Origin: Calditrichia bacterium
GTDB taxonomy: Bacteria; Calditrichota; Calditrichia; RBG-13-44-9; J075
DNA: 64,000 nt
Assembly: GCA_020635015.1 (NCBI GenBank)
Contig: JACKAP010000009.1
Coordinates: 124,001 to 188,000, forward strand
Direction of reading: 5' to 3'
Below are positions 34,163 to 43,450 of this stretch, one piece after another (position 1 is the stretch's first letter; every line of letters begins with the position of its first letter). Under the pieces are notes generated by a model that was given only the letters and a program-made list of their open reading frames with translations, was not told the origin of the DNA and searched no databases. Both the position numbers and the translations under genes were made by a program.

Positions 34163-34308
34163 TGAATGGTAAATGCTCAATGGTAAATGGTAAATGCTCA
34201 ATGGATGTTGTTACAAACGGATGCCACAGAGACACAGAGTTCACAGAGAACTGACAACTGACTACCGACAACTGAAAAAAATCTCTGTGCCCTCTGTGCC
34301 TCTGTGGC
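34163..34308. repeat. AATGGTAAATGCTC words and CACAGAGA inverted repeat, copy 4
   Basis: AATGGTAAATGCTC words begin immediately after the ATPase stop codon. Then GCCACAGAGACACAGAG (34223) faces CTCTGTGCCTCTGTGGC (ending 34308), with AACTGACAACTGACT between. The repeat splits two genes of one transporter operon. Confidence 0.85.
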
Positions 34309-34332
34309 AACAAAATTAGGGAAACCCGAACC

Positions 34333-35583
34333 ATGCGCAAAACCCTCAAACTGATCAAACGCGAATTCATCTCCAAGGTCTTCAGCAAGGGCTTTGTGAT
34401 CAGCACCGTCCTGGGGCCGATCATCATCATGGGCTTTTATTACATCCCGGCCTATTTCCGCAGTCACGACGAGGCGCGGCCGCAGGTGATCCAGATCGTC
34501 GATTATAGTGGCGTGGTGGGGGAGCGTTTGCCCGATCTGTTTGACGATAAGCTGGAGAACGGCCAGCCGCGCTTTGTGCTCAGCCCGGTGGCGGTGGCGG
34601 CCTATGAGAATGACCCGGAGACTTTCCACCAGTCGATCGAAGACGGCATCGGCGACGTGCTGTTGATCCTGCCGGAAGATATTCTGGAGCACGGGACCGC
34701 CACTTACATGGCTACCTCGGTAACCCAGTTCGACCTGATCCGCCTGGTGCGCCAGCGCATCGGCGCGGCGGTAAACCAGTTGCGCCTGCAAAACGCCGGG
34801 CTCGATCCCCAACAGGTGCGGCAACTGACCATGCCGGTGGGATTAAAAACCGTGAAGATCTCCTCTGGAGAGGCGGAAGAAAAGGGCTTCGAATCAGAAT
34901 GGCCGGTGACCATCGTCTTCCTCACCATTCTCTATATGACCATCCTGATCTACGGCGCGGCGGTGATGCGCGGGGTGCTGGAGGAGAAGACCTCGCGCAT
35001 CCTGGAGATCCTGCTCTCGTCCGGCAATGCCTTTCAACTGATGCTCGGCAAGCTGTTCGGGGTAGGCAGTGTGGGGCTGGTGCAGTATGTCGCCTGGGCG
35101 GTGATCGCCTACGGCTCGTTCTTTCTGGTCAATCAGTCTTCCCCGGAGATGATCAAATACGTCGATTTCTCCCCGGGCACCTTCTTTTATTTTGTGCTCT
35201 TTTTTCTGCTCGGCTATTTCCAGTTTTCCGCGCTTTACGCCGCGGTGGGGGCGATGTGCTCCAACCAGGAGGATGCCCAGGCCCTCTCCTCGCCGATCAC
35301 CTTCCTGATCATCATTCCCTTCCTGATCACCGTCTCCCTGGACGCCAATTCCTCCCTGGCGCAGATCCTCTCCCTGCTGCCCTTCTTCGCCCCGATGCTG
35401 ATGTTTATGCGGGTGCAGCTCTCCAATCCGGCGGGATGGGAAATCGCGCTCTCGGTGGGCATCAATGTGCTGGCGATCCTACTCTTCACCTGGCTGGCGG
35501 CCAAGATCTACCGGGTGGGCACCCTGATGTACGGCAAGCGGCCGTCATTGCGGGAAGTCGCACGCTGGCTGAAATATCAATGA
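34333..35583 (+). CDS. ABC-2 type exporter permease (NatB-like)
   Basis: A 416-residue permease with one N-terminal helix (VFSKGFVISTVLGPIIIMG), a large extracytoplasmic domain (about 50-195) and five or six C-terminal helices, including the conserved GVLEEKTSRILEILLSS cytoplasmic loop and SNQEDAQALSSPITFL. This arrangement matches NatB/YhaP-like ABC-2 permeases, which pair with NatA-like ATPases to export sodium, drugs or peptides. It is the partner of the gene at 33266. A weak GGGAAA site lies before the ATG. Confidence 0.92.
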   Translation: MRKTLKLIKREFISKVFSKGFVISTVLGPIIIMGFYYIPAYFRSHDEARPQVIQIVDYSGVVGERLPDLFDDKLENGQPRFVLSPVAVAAYENDPETFHQSIEDGIGDVLLILPEDILEHGTATYMATSVTQFDLIRLVRQRIGAAVNQLRLQNAGLDPQQVRQLTMPVGLKTVKISSGEAEEKGFESEWPVTIVFLTILYMTILIYGAAVMRGVLEEKTSRILEILLSSGNAFQLMLGKLFGVGSVGLVQYVAWAVIAYGSFFLVNQSSPEMIKYVDFSPGTFFYFVLFFLLGYFQFSALYAAVGAMCSNQEDAQALSSPITFLIIIPFLITVSLDANSSLAQILSLLPFFAPMLMFMRVQLSNPAGWEIALSVGINVLAILLFTWLAAKIYRVGTLMYGKRPSLREVARWLKYQ

Positions 35584-35604
35584 ATGGGATCCCTATCAGG
35601 CTGA

Positions 35605-35780
35605 AATAGAACGCGGATGATGCGGATTTACGCGGATTACCGATGATGTTAAAAGACAAAGACAGCATAAAACTCTGTGCCTTTGCATCAATATTATTGT
35701 CTTTTCGGTAAATCTTTGATAACACTACGCGAAGCATCTTAAAAAAAATCCGCAAAAATCCGCGTCATCCGCGTTCTATT
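35605..35780 (-). repeat. 175-bp MITE-like element, copy B (inverted)
   Basis: Read on the minus strand, this copy aligns end to end with 16184-16358: same AATAGAACGCGGATGACGCG terminus, TTAAGATGCTTCGC.TAGTG, ATCAAAGATTTACCG and TGTCTTTGTCTTTTAAC. Differences are scattered substitutions and small indels. It fills the space between the convergent permease and bshC genes. Confidence 0.88.
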
Positions 35781-35787
35781 TGACTTT

Positions 35788-37419
35788 TTACAACTCCACG
35801 ACGTGATGTTTGTCCACCGCATCCGGCAGGGCTGCGTAAAGGCGGTCGACGAAATCCAGGCCGTATTTGATGCAGAAATAGACCATGCTTAACACCCGTT
35901 CCTGATAGTTCTGGTCCGGCAGGAGATTGGCGAGGATCTTCTCCAATTGCTGCACCTCGATTTTACTTTTTTCCTCCAGCGAGCGGGTGATGCGGCTGCT
36001 GAATTTTTGGAAATTGTTATCGATGCTCTGGCGGGTTTTCTCCAGGGGACTGAGCAGGGTGGGGTCGGCTGTTTCGATGATTTTTTGCAGCGCTTCCAGT
36101 GATTCGTCGATCTGCTTGCCGGTATTTTCCAATGCCCGGTAGAGGGTCTGGTCGCCGAAATTCTCCAGATAATATTGAATAAAATCCGGACGGTTGGCCA
36201 GCAGGGTGGGATAATCCAACGCGAACTTGCGGATGTTTTTCTGCAGCTTGCCCTCCACGATGGTCAGGCTATGCCGGGGATAGATCACCGGCATGGGAAT
36301 CTCAAAATAGCGATAGAGCGCTCCCAACTGGGCAAAGTATGCAATTTCTCCCGGACCGGCGACATAAGCGGCGGTGGGGAGCAGGCTGTCCTGCATCAGC
36401 GGGCGCATCGCCACGTTGGGGAGCAGGCGGGCGGAGGTGGCGTTCAGGCGCTGGCGCAGTTCCGCCGCAGTGACATTCTGTACTTTATCAGGATAATTGA
36501 GCGCCAGCCTTCCGTCATCGCGATAATCGATGCGCACCCGCTGCCCGCTTTCATCCTGAAAGAACAGGAAGGTTTGCTGAGGCACCGGCTTGATCTGGGC
36601 CGGATAACCGGCCGCGGCCACCGCTTCGCTCTGGTCGCTGAAGCGGGCATACAATGCCGGCGCCTCATCCAGCGCCTGCTGAAAGCGAGGTACGCTCAAC
36701 TGCAGCAGGGCGTCGTCGGTAGGATCAATCAGCACCAGGCCGTATGCACGGAAGCAGTCGTTCAACAACCCGGCGAAGGCCTCGGCATAGGAATGGGAGG
36801 CCTGGTAGCGGCCCAGGAAGCGGTCGAGCGCCGCCGCCTTGAATTCGGTATCAAAAAAATCCTCCTGCAGCTTTTGCCGCCACTGCCCGATTTCCCCGGA
36901 AATCCTGCGGGCGGCGATCGGCTTTAGTTGATCGTGGGCACCCTCCGGCAGGGAGAGGCGCTGCAGTTCGTTCTGTTTGTCGATATAATGGAGGTGATTG
37001 ATCTCGGCAAAATCGCTGTCGTTCACTTCCAGCCAGAACACCGGAATGAAATGGTACTGAGGATAGCGCTGCTGCAGCGAGGCGGTCAGCTTGAGCACTG
37101 TCATCGTCTTGTAAAAGGTATAAAGCGGTCCTCCCAGCATCCCGGCCTGCTGACCGGTCACCACCGCCAGGGTGTTGGGATCGCTCAATTTAGCGATATT
37201 CGCCAGCGTCTCTGCGCTGGCTCCCCGGGCCCGGCTCTGCCGCTCCAGCGCCTCCTGAACCGCCTTGCGGGGCAGGGAAAACTTACTGCGTGCTGCCAGC
37301 ACTTCCCGCCAGTCGTTGCGGAAATCCGTCGGGAAAAAAGAGCGTATATTGGGCGCATCGGTAAGGTAATCGCTGAGTAGAGACGTGGCAAACGGCAGGG
37401 GGAACGATTTAATATGCAT
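35788..37419 (-). CDS. bshC: Bacillithiol biosynthesis cysteine-adding enzyme BshC
   Basis: A 543-residue protein with the BshC blocks VVTGQQAGMLGGPLYTFYK (about 87-105), PVFWLEVNDSDF (about 126-137) and PTAAYVAGPGEIAYFAQLG (about 350-368), plus a C-terminal coiled coil (about 440-500). It adds cysteine to glucosaminyl-malate in bacillithiol synthesis, giving the cell a low-molecular-weight thiol. bshA and bshB are not in the window. A GGAGAAG site precedes the ATG. Confidence 0.93.
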   Translation of the reverse strand: MHIKSFPLPFATSLLSDYLTDAPNIRSFFPTDFRNDWREVLAARSKFSLPRKAVQEALERQSRARGASAETLANIAKLSDPNTLAVVTGQQAGMLGGPLYTFYKTMTVLKLTASLQQRYPQYHFIPVFWLEVNDSDFAEINHLHYIDKQNELQRLSLPEGAHDQLKPIAARRISGEIGQWRQKLQEDFFDTEFKAAALDRFLGRYQASHSYAEAFAGLLNDCFRAYGLVLIDPTDDALLQLSVPRFQQALDEAPALYARFSDQSEAVAAAGYPAQIKPVPQQTFLFFQDESGQRVRIDYRDDGRLALNYPDKVQNVTAAELRQRLNATSARLLPNVAMRPLMQDSLLPTAAYVAGPGEIAYFAQLGALYRYFEIPMPVIYPRHSLTIVEGKLQKNIRKFALDYPTLLANRPDFIQYYLENFGDQTLYRALENTGKQIDESLEALQKIIETADPTLLSPLEKTRQSIDNNFQKFSSRITRSLEEKSKIEVQQLEKILANLLPDQNYQERVLSMVYFCIKYGLDFVDRLYAALPDAVDKHHVVEL

Positions 37420-37514
37420 GGGCTTCTCCGGATTTTGAAATGGTCATCTTAGACGCTTTGCCTATCCGGAAGTTACAACAAGGCGGGGGGAAAGTCCAGG
37501 GGTTTTATACTTCG

Positions 37515-37625
37515 GTGGATGGGTAAATGGGTAAATGGGTTAATGAGTTGATGGGGTTGCGAGGCATTCAAGGTCAGGTAGTTACCCATCAACCCATTAA
37601 CCCATTAACCCATCAACCCATTAAC
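37515..37625. repeat. GATGGGTAA/CCCATTAACC inverted arrays
   Basis: GATGGGTAAATGGGTAAATGG units at 37518-37553 face CCCATCAACCCATTAACCC units at 37584-37625. Octamer family; it lies upstream of bshC. Confidence 0.88.
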
Positions 37626-37638
37626 ATCATGTATCCCA

Positions 37639-38934
37639 TCAAAAATCATAACTCAACAGCTTCTGATTATTCGGCTCCGAATTGATCTGTAATTCCTGCG
37701 CTGCATAGAGCCGGCCGTCGCGCATGAAGTTGAAGAAATGGATGCCCGGGGAAAGGTAAAGGTCCCGGGCGGGGGTGACGACCGGCTGCCAGTGACCGTC
37801 GATGATAATGCCGGCGCCGGGAGTGGCGGTGGCAATATGCAGGGTGTCGCGGGCCGCTTCCGGCTGGAGGTGGAAGGAGAGGGCGTGGGTCTGGCCGGGG
37901 ATGATCCGGAGCAGCTCCGCCTGGGGAATGTTGCTGTAGCCGTTCTGGCACACCCGCACTTCATATACCCCGGCCGGCAGCGGGAAGGGGCCGCCGTTGG
38001 CTTTGAGACCGCTAAAGCGGTTGTCGATAAACACGTAGGCGGAATTAAGGTTGCTGCTGATATCCAGGTAGCCGATATCGCCGCCGGGGTCGAAAGTAAA
38101 GCGGAGTGGGGTAAGTTCACCTGCTTTTACCAGCACCCGCTGATAGTGCGGATTGGCCAGATAGCCCTCCTTTACCACAGTGATCACCCGGTAGCCTGCC
38201 GGCACCTCGATCACCGACTCCGGGCGGGCGGGCACCGCGATCCCGTCGACATAAATCGTGAACTTTGCCAGGTTGGCGCTGACGCTGATTTGGCCCAGCA
38301 AGCCGGCGCTTTTCAGGGTGAATTCCGCCCGTGCAGTGCCGTTGGCTTCCACCTGGATGCGCTGCATCGGGGGCCAGGCGGTGTAGCCATCTTTGTAGAT
38401 CGCCAGGAAATGAGCCCCGGCCGGGAGATTGCGCAGGGTATCCGGCGTGAACAGCAGCCGCTTTTCGGTGCCGTCGAGATAGATGTGGGCCCCGGGCACA
38501 TCGCTGGTTACGATGATGTTGCCATGATTCACCCGGGCAGGGCCGGGATTGTATCTCAGAAGGTAATAGAAAACGCCCAGTGCCACCGTCACCAGGGCGA
38601 TGTTGAGGGCCCATTGCAGGATCTGGTTGCGCTGGCGGATTTTGCGCCGGCCGGAAGATTTTCGTTTGCTGCGCCGGCCGGCCCGCCTTTCCGCTTCCTC
38701 CGGCGTGACCCACTCAATGATGCCCTGGCGGTTTTTATGTTGCACATAGCCGCGTTCGCGGTAAAAGCGCTCTTCCTCTTCTTCGGCAATCTGCTGGCGC
38801 AGACGTTCTTCCAACTGCTGCTGACGGCCCTGATCTTCTTGATGCTGAACCGTGCTGCGCTGCTGCTCCCGCGCCTCCAAACTTGCACGGATCTGCTCCC
38901 GTAACTGCTGCTCTTCTTCCGGTGTTAAAGGCAT
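37639..38934 (-). CDS. PEGA-domain membrane protein
   Basis: The true start is MPLTPEEEQQL at 38934, with GGAGAGAAG upstream; earlier codons come from the repeat array. The 431 residues comprise a cytoplasmic Glu/Gln/Arg-rich coiled coil (1-90), a basic patch, one membrane helix (ILQWALNIALVTVALGVFYYLL, about 123-144) and about five PEGA-type beta repeats (for example SDVPGAHIYLDGTEK, VFIDNRFSGLKANG) outside the membrane. PEGA domains usually bind or bridge surface layers or peptidoglycan. Function is unknown; an envelope-organising role is inferred. Confidence 0.8.
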   Translation of the reverse strand: MPLTPEEEQQLREQIRASLEAREQQRSTVQHQEDQGRQQQLEERLRQQIAEEEEERFYRERGYVQHKNRQGIIEWVTPEEAERRAGRRSKRKSSGRRKIRQRNQILQWALNIALVTVALGVFYYLLRYNPGPARVNHGNIIVTSDVPGAHIYLDGTEKRLLFTPDTLRNLPAGAHFLAIYKDGYTAWPPMQRIQVEANGTARAEFTLKSAGLLGQISVSANLAKFTIYVDGIAVPARPESVIEVPAGYRVITVVKEGYLANPHYQRVLVKAGELTPLRFTFDPGGDIGYLDISSNLNSAYVFIDNRFSGLKANGGPFPLPAGVYEVRVCQNGYSNIPQAELLRIIPGQTHALSFHLQPEAARDTLHIATATPGAGIIIDGHWQPVVTPARDLYLSPGIHFFNFMRDGRLYAAQELQINSEPNNQKLLSYDF

Positions 38935-38950
38935 TCCTACTTCTCTCCTG

Positions 38951-39135
38951 TGATGTTTGCTCACTACGTTCGCGATGTTTGTTCGCTGTCGCTCACGATA
39001 TTTGCTCACTACGTTCGCGATGTTTGTTCGCTGTCGCTCACGATTTTTTTAAAACATCTTGCGCCTGATTCTATCTTGCCGCTTTTTCGCTCTTCGCGTC
39101 TTTCATTCCGCATTCCGCATTCCGACATCCGCACT
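38951..39135. repeat. Composite word array (ATCGCGAACG, GCGAAGAGCG, TCGGAATGCGG)
   Basis: Bases 38951-38996 and 38999-39043 are a 46-bp direct duplication of the ATCGTGAGCG/ATCGCGAACG word pair. Beyond it (to 39135) come GCTCTTCGCGTCTTTC and ATTCCGCATTCCG. On the minus strand the order is TCGGAATGCGG, AAAGACGCGAAG, GCGAA, ATCGTGAGCG: the same order as at 58384-58593. Confidence 0.85.
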
Positions 39136-39137
39136 CG

Positions 39138-40118
39138 CTACAACCACCCCTGCTCCTGATACCACTCCAGCGTCTGCGCCAATCCAGCTTCCAGACTGAG
39201 TTGGGTGGTAAATCCCAGCTCCCGCTTAATTTTCTCCGCGGACACAATCCAGTGGGCGGCGTTGACCTCGCGGATCTTTTGACGATTCAGGATGGTCGGC
39301 TTTCCGCTCAAGCGCCCCGCCAGTTCCATTGCCCCGGCAAAGAGATTCGCGACAGGGTAGGGGATCGCCAGGTTGAGCACTTGCTTTTCCATCAGTTTTT
39401 CCAATATCGCGATGACCTCCGACCAGTAGCAGGGAGTTTCGTTACAAATAAAATAAGTCTCCCCGGCCGATTTTTCATGCAGTGCCGCTTCGATGATGCC
39501 CCGGGCCAGATCGAAGACATGGATGATGCTGACATGAGGATCGCCGCTGCCGACTTTCAGGTTCACCCGGTTCTTGACGCTTTTGAATACCTCGAAGACG
39601 TCGGTGTCGCGCGGGCCGTAGACCGCCGGGGGGCGCAGGATGGTGACCGGCAGATCGGCCATATATTCCCGGGCCACCGCTTCTCCCTGCATTTTGCTGG
39701 TGCCATAATCGGTGATCGGCGCCATTTCGCAGGTTTCGTCCAGCAGGGTGCCCTGCGGAGAGGGACCAACCGCCGCCTGGCTGCCGACATAAACCACTTT
39801 TTTAACATCCGGATTCACCGTCTTGACGGTCTCCATCAGGTTGCGGGTCGCCTCCACATTGCCGGCATAAAAATCCTGGATGCTAAGCGCCTTGGTGACC
39901 CCGCCGATGTGAAGCACATAATCGGCCGACTTTATTCCATCTTGAAGACTTTTTGCATCCAGTAAAGAGCCGTAATGATATTGCACCGGCAGATCTTTCA
40001 GCCAGCGCAGGTTACTGGTTTTGCGCGCCAGGCAGATCACCTCGTCGCCCCGTTCTACCAACTGTTGCGCCACCCAACTCCCGACAAAACCGGTCGCTCC
40101 GGTCACAAAATATCGCAT
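39138..40118 (-). CDS. NAD(P)-dependent epimerase/reductase (extended SDR)
   Basis: Starts MRYFVTGATGFVGSW at 40118. The 326-residue extended short-chain dehydrogenase has the nucleotide-binding GATGFVG (7-13) and active-site YGTSK with the upstream YVGS serine. The pattern resembles dihydroflavonol-4-reductase/3-beta-HSD-like members rather than sugar-nucleotide epimerases. The substrate is unknown. It stands alone between repeat arrays and the second amylase. Confidence 0.88.
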   Translation of the reverse strand: MRYFVTGATGFVGSWVAQQLVERGDEVICLARKTSNLRWLKDLPVQYHYGSLLDAKSLQDGIKSADYVLHIGGVTKALSIQDFYAGNVEATRNLMETVKTVNPDVKKVVYVGSQAAVGPSPQGTLLDETCEMAPITDYGTSKMQGEAVAREYMADLPVTILRPPAVYGPRDTDVFEVFKSVKNRVNLKVGSGDPHVSIIHVFDLARGIIEAALHEKSAGETYFICNETPCYWSEVIAILEKLMEKQVLNLAIPYPVANLFAGAMELAGRLSGKPTILNRQKIREVNAAHWIVSAEKIKRELGFTTQLSLEAGLAQTLEWYQEQGWL

Positions 40119-40307
40119 TTTCAAAATCCCGTTTTGGTTAATAATTGATATAAATTCCGCAAAATATATAGTGCACCCATCTGCAGTTGTGTTGGGAGCG
40201 ATTCGCGGGAGATTGCCGCGCCGCAAATACGCGGCTCACAATGACGACACCTGCAGTCGGCGCAACATCACCCGCCGCTTTCGTGTACCAGCCAAATCGG
40301 GCAAGTT

Positions 40308-41900
40308 CTACTCCACCAAGAGAAACGCTGCGCTCAACCCCTCCATCTCAATCCTGAACCGCCCATTCTCCTCCCGCCATTTCCGGCCGCTCAGGAGATC
40401 TTTCAGCAAAGTGGCGTTGAGTTCATCGACCGTGAATTCTGCTGTGGCCGTTTCATCGGCAATATTCATGATATAAATGATGCGCTCGTCTTGAACACTT
40501 TTTTCATCAGCATAGATCAAGCCTTCCTCCCGGAGATTACGCCGGGCGCCTTTCCACAAAGCGGGATGGGCTTCGCGCAATTGCATCAGCTCGCGCAGGT
40601 AGGCCTGCAGCGACTGCTCCTCCTTGCTAAAACCATCGATCCGCCCGCTGGTGCGGGAGACGTGATCGTCGCAGCGCTGCACTTCCCAGCAGCGGTCGCT
40701 TACTTTAGCGGCAAAGCCGGGCACTTCTTCCCCGTATTCATCGCCGTAATAAATGGTCAGCGGTCCGCTGTTGGCGGCCATAAAGCTGAAGGCGCAGCGG
40801 TGGCGTTTCCAGTAATCCGGATGGTCTTTCCCCGGCAGCCCGGCCCGTTCGATCAGGTCGCCGAAGCGTACCAGGTCGTGATTGGTCAGCATCAGATTGG
40901 GAATGGCGTGGGGGGGATACTGCGCGTGGGTGCGGTAACCTTCCTCCAGGGTGGCGGCATCGGGGCGGCGCATGCCGCTTTCTTCCGCCGCCAGAGTTTG
41001 CACCAGCCGGTAGCGCAGGGGAAAATCGAACGCGGAATACAGTGCCGGCGTCTCAGCGCTGCCGTAAGCCTGAGGTGATATCGCCTGCTCGCCGTCCCAG
41101 ATCTCCGCCACCATATAGCCCAATACCCCCCACAATTCCCCGGCGGCGCGCCGTTCCCGGCACGTCGCCTCTACCGCTCCCCGGATTTCCTGCCAGGCTT
41201 CCGGCGGCACCTGGTAGGCCTGATCGAGCCGCCAGCCGTCGATACCCAATTCGTCGATCCAGTAGGTCGCCACTTCCTGATAAAAGGCCAGGCTGGCGGG
41301 ATACGCTACCTGCTTCGCCGGTCCAACCGGCCGGTGTCCGCCGGGCGAAGGAGGCACTTCGCCTTTGTGATGGCCGAACACCCCGTCAAACAAGACATAC
41401 AGTCCCAGTGAATGAGCGGTATCGACCAGTTCCCGGGCATCTTCCAGCGTGCCGAAGCGGGGATCGATCCGGAAATAATTGCGCGGGAAATATCCGGTGG
41501 CATCCAGGCGCGGATCATCGCTGCCGCCGCCGCTGGAATCGAAGATCGGGGTCAGCCAGACGGCGTTCATCCCCAGGTTTTTGATATAAGGCAGGGCCCG
41601 GATGACGCCCTTCAGATCGCCGTGATGATGGGAAGGTCCGTAGCCGGCGTCAAAATTGCGCGACGAATCGCCGTCGATGAAGGCGGCGACCATTACCTGG
41701 TAGATCCGCAGCTGCTGAAAGGCCTCGCGGTCGGCACTGTCCGGCAGCACCGGGGATTGTGCGTGCATCAAGCCGATGCCCGCGAACGGCATCATAATCA
41801 GCAGCAATCCTGTTTTCAACCAACGCTTATCGATGCTGTAACTGTTCAGCCCACGAAATACACGAAATACACGAAATAATCTAACACGTTTATCGGGCAT
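40308..41900 (-). CDS. GH13 alpha-amylase family enzyme, exported
   Basis: The 530-residue protein has a signal-like segment (LKTGLLLIMMPFAGIGLMHAQ, about 28-48) and the GH13 catalytic residues Asp226 (GWRLDQAY), Glu266 (VAEIWDG) and Asp342 (LTNHD). It lacks the C-terminal sorting module of the other amylase. The ATG at 41900 has a GAGGAAA site, but the first ~20 codons (RLFRVFRVFRG) are encoded by the CACGAAATA repeat at 41847-41973. The native N-terminus may therefore have been replaced or extended. It may act on short glucans in the periplasm. Confidence 0.88.
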   Translation of the reverse strand: MPDKRVRLFRVFRVFRGLNSYSIDKRWLKTGLLLIMMPFAGIGLMHAQSPVLPDSADREAFQQLRIYQVMVAAFIDGDSSRNFDAGYGPSHHHGDLKGVIRALPYIKNLGMNAVWLTPIFDSSGGGSDDPRLDATGYFPRNYFRIDPRFGTLEDARELVDTAHSLGLYVLFDGVFGHHKGEVPPSPGGHRPVGPAKQVAYPASLAFYQEVATYWIDELGIDGWRLDQAYQVPPEAWQEIRGAVEATCRERRAAGELWGVLGYMVAEIWDGEQAISPQAYGSAETPALYSAFDFPLRYRLVQTLAAEESGMRRPDAATLEEGYRTHAQYPPHAIPNLMLTNHDLVRFGDLIERAGLPGKDHPDYWKRHRCAFSFMAANSGPLTIYYGDEYGEEVPGFAAKVSDRCWEVQRCDDHVSRTSGRIDGFSKEEQSLQAYLRELMQLREAHPALWKGARRNLREEGLIYADEKSVQDERIIYIMNIADETATAEFTVDELNATLLKDLLSGRKWREENGRFRIEMEGLSAAFLLVE

Positions 41901-41973
41901 CGCTTTCCTCAGGATAAAGTAATTTCGTCATATACTTTTTTTTCGAATCTTTCGTGTGTTTAGCGGGCTGAAT
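41847..41973. repeat. CAGCCCACGAAATA inverted-repeat element containing a gene start
   Basis: CAGCCCACGAAATACACGAA at the left faces TTTCGTGTGTTTAGCGGGCTG at the right. The minus-strand start codon and ribosome site of the amylase lie between the arms. A relative lies at 13199-13277. Confidence 0.8.
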
Positions 41974-42067
41974 AATAGCGCGATAGCGTCTGATATTCAA
42001 TACCTGTCAAAAATAAGGGGATAAAGATAAGCAGGAAGCAGTCAATTAAAAAATGAAATTCGGGATT

Positions 42068-43180
42068 TTACTGCACGGAGGCGAGAATGTAATCGCGCAG
42101 GAAATTGAAGGCGCGGGTGCCGTTGTCAAAATTGTCGGCGGTGCTGACCACCACCATATCGAGATGGGGGATCACGAAGATGAACTGGCCGCCATAGCCC
42201 CAGGCGAAGAAAAGATCATTGGTGGCCAGCGCATTGGCTACGGAACTGCCCTCGGCAAAGCGCCACCACTGGTATCCGTAATCGTTCTGCGAGCCGGCGT
42301 CAATATGAACGGCGGTGGAGGTCTGCACCCAGCCTGCCGGCACCACCTGTTCTCCCTCCCAGCGGCCCTGGTTGAGGAAAACATAACCGAACAACGCCAT
42401 GTCGATCGGGCGGAGATGTAATCCCCAGCCGGTATTGGTGAGTTCATGCGGCCCGCTGTCCCATCCCCAGGTATCGATCCCTAGTGGCTGAAAAAGCTGT
42501 TTATCGGCAAAAGTGGCGGTGGTCTGACCGGTGCGGTTCTCGATGATCCCGGAAAGGAGTACGCTACAGCCGCTGTTATAGGTAAAGTCGGTGCCGGGGT
42601 CATGAGCCATGGGCAGCTCCAGCATGTGCAGAATCCAGTCGCCGCTGTTGGCCAGCATGGTGACGTCGTTCTGGGGATGGCCGTATTCGGTCGACCATTC
42701 ATCCCAGCGGAAGCCGGCGCTCATGGTGAGGAGGTGCTCCAGGGTGATCAGATGCTTCTCCGGCACATCGTTCTCAAAGGCTTCATATTCCGGGAAGAAG
42801 TCCAGCATCAGGGTGGCGGTGCCGGAAATGTGGCCCTGGCTGATAGCGATGCCAATCAGTGCCGAGGTGACGCTCTTGGTGACGGAGTAGACATAATGCA
42901 GGTCATCGCGCTGATAACCGCGGAAATATTTTTCCAGCACCAGGTGATCATTACGGATGATGATCACGCTGTGGATCTCCCCGTAATCACCCGCTTCGAT
43001 GCGGCTTTCCATCTGACTGAGCCGCTCGCTGTCCAGTCCCTGCGCTTCCGGAGAAGACACCGCCAGGTTGCCGTTGAAAACCTCACTGCCGAGGGGATCC
43101 TGATCGCTGAAGCATCCGCAAAATAGCAGCATAAAGAGCAGCAATCCGCTGCGGTAAACGATGTTTGGCGCCGGTTTCAT
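42068..43180 (-). CDS. Lipoprotein serine hydrolase, class C beta-lactamase-like
   Basis: A 370-residue lipoprotein (FCGC lipobox, Cys23) with the penicillin-binding/beta-lactamase fold: SVTK (Ser99-Lys102), YNSG as the Tyr-x-Asn motif, and a WGYGG block late in the domain in place of KTG. The family includes carboxylesterases, D-aminopeptidases and DD-peptidases as well as class C enzymes. A real beta-lactamase role is not supported. The ATG has AGGGAAGTG upstream. The neighbouring 43181-43450 gap shows no gene. Confidence 0.88.
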   Translation of the reverse strand: MKPAPNIVYRSGLLLFMLLFCGCFSDQDPLGSEVFNGNLAVSSPEAQGLDSERLSQMESRIEAGDYGEIHSVIIIRNDHLVLEKYFRGYQRDDLHYVYSVTKSVTSALIGIAISQGHISGTATLMLDFFPEYEAFENDVPEKHLITLEHLLTMSAGFRWDEWSTEYGHPQNDVTMLANSGDWILHMLELPMAHDPGTDFTYNSGCSVLLSGIIENRTGQTTATFADKQLFQPLGIDTWGWDSGPHELTNTGWGLHLRPIDMALFGYVFLNQGRWEGEQVVPAGWVQTSTAVHIDAGSQNDYGYQWWRFAEGSSVANALATNDLFFAWGYGGQFIFVIPHLDMVVVSTADNFDNGTRAFNFLRDYILASVQ

Positions 43181-43450
43181 ATCACTTCCCTGATGAAAAC
43201 TGCCACAATAATTCTACCACCGTCAAATGACAAATAAAATGCCATCAGACAGGTGGAAATTGCTAACTGCTTGCTTTACAAATTATTATAATCCGGATTG
43301 TCTTGCCGTGACAGCGGGCAAGGGAAATGTTTTTCGGAGCTGCCGGAAAGCGGTTTCCGCTGGTCTGCCAATCGATTACCGAATTCCGTTTGCAAAAAAA
43401 GCCGGTTTCGTGTATCTTCGAAGCAACTTGACAAATACACGAGGGGTTTT

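Noticed and set aside
42068..43180. Antibiotic-resistance beta-lactamase
   Set aside because: The protein has SxxK and YxN but a WGYGG block instead of KTG, and it is not linked to the BlaI operon. A general serine hydrolase is the safer reading.
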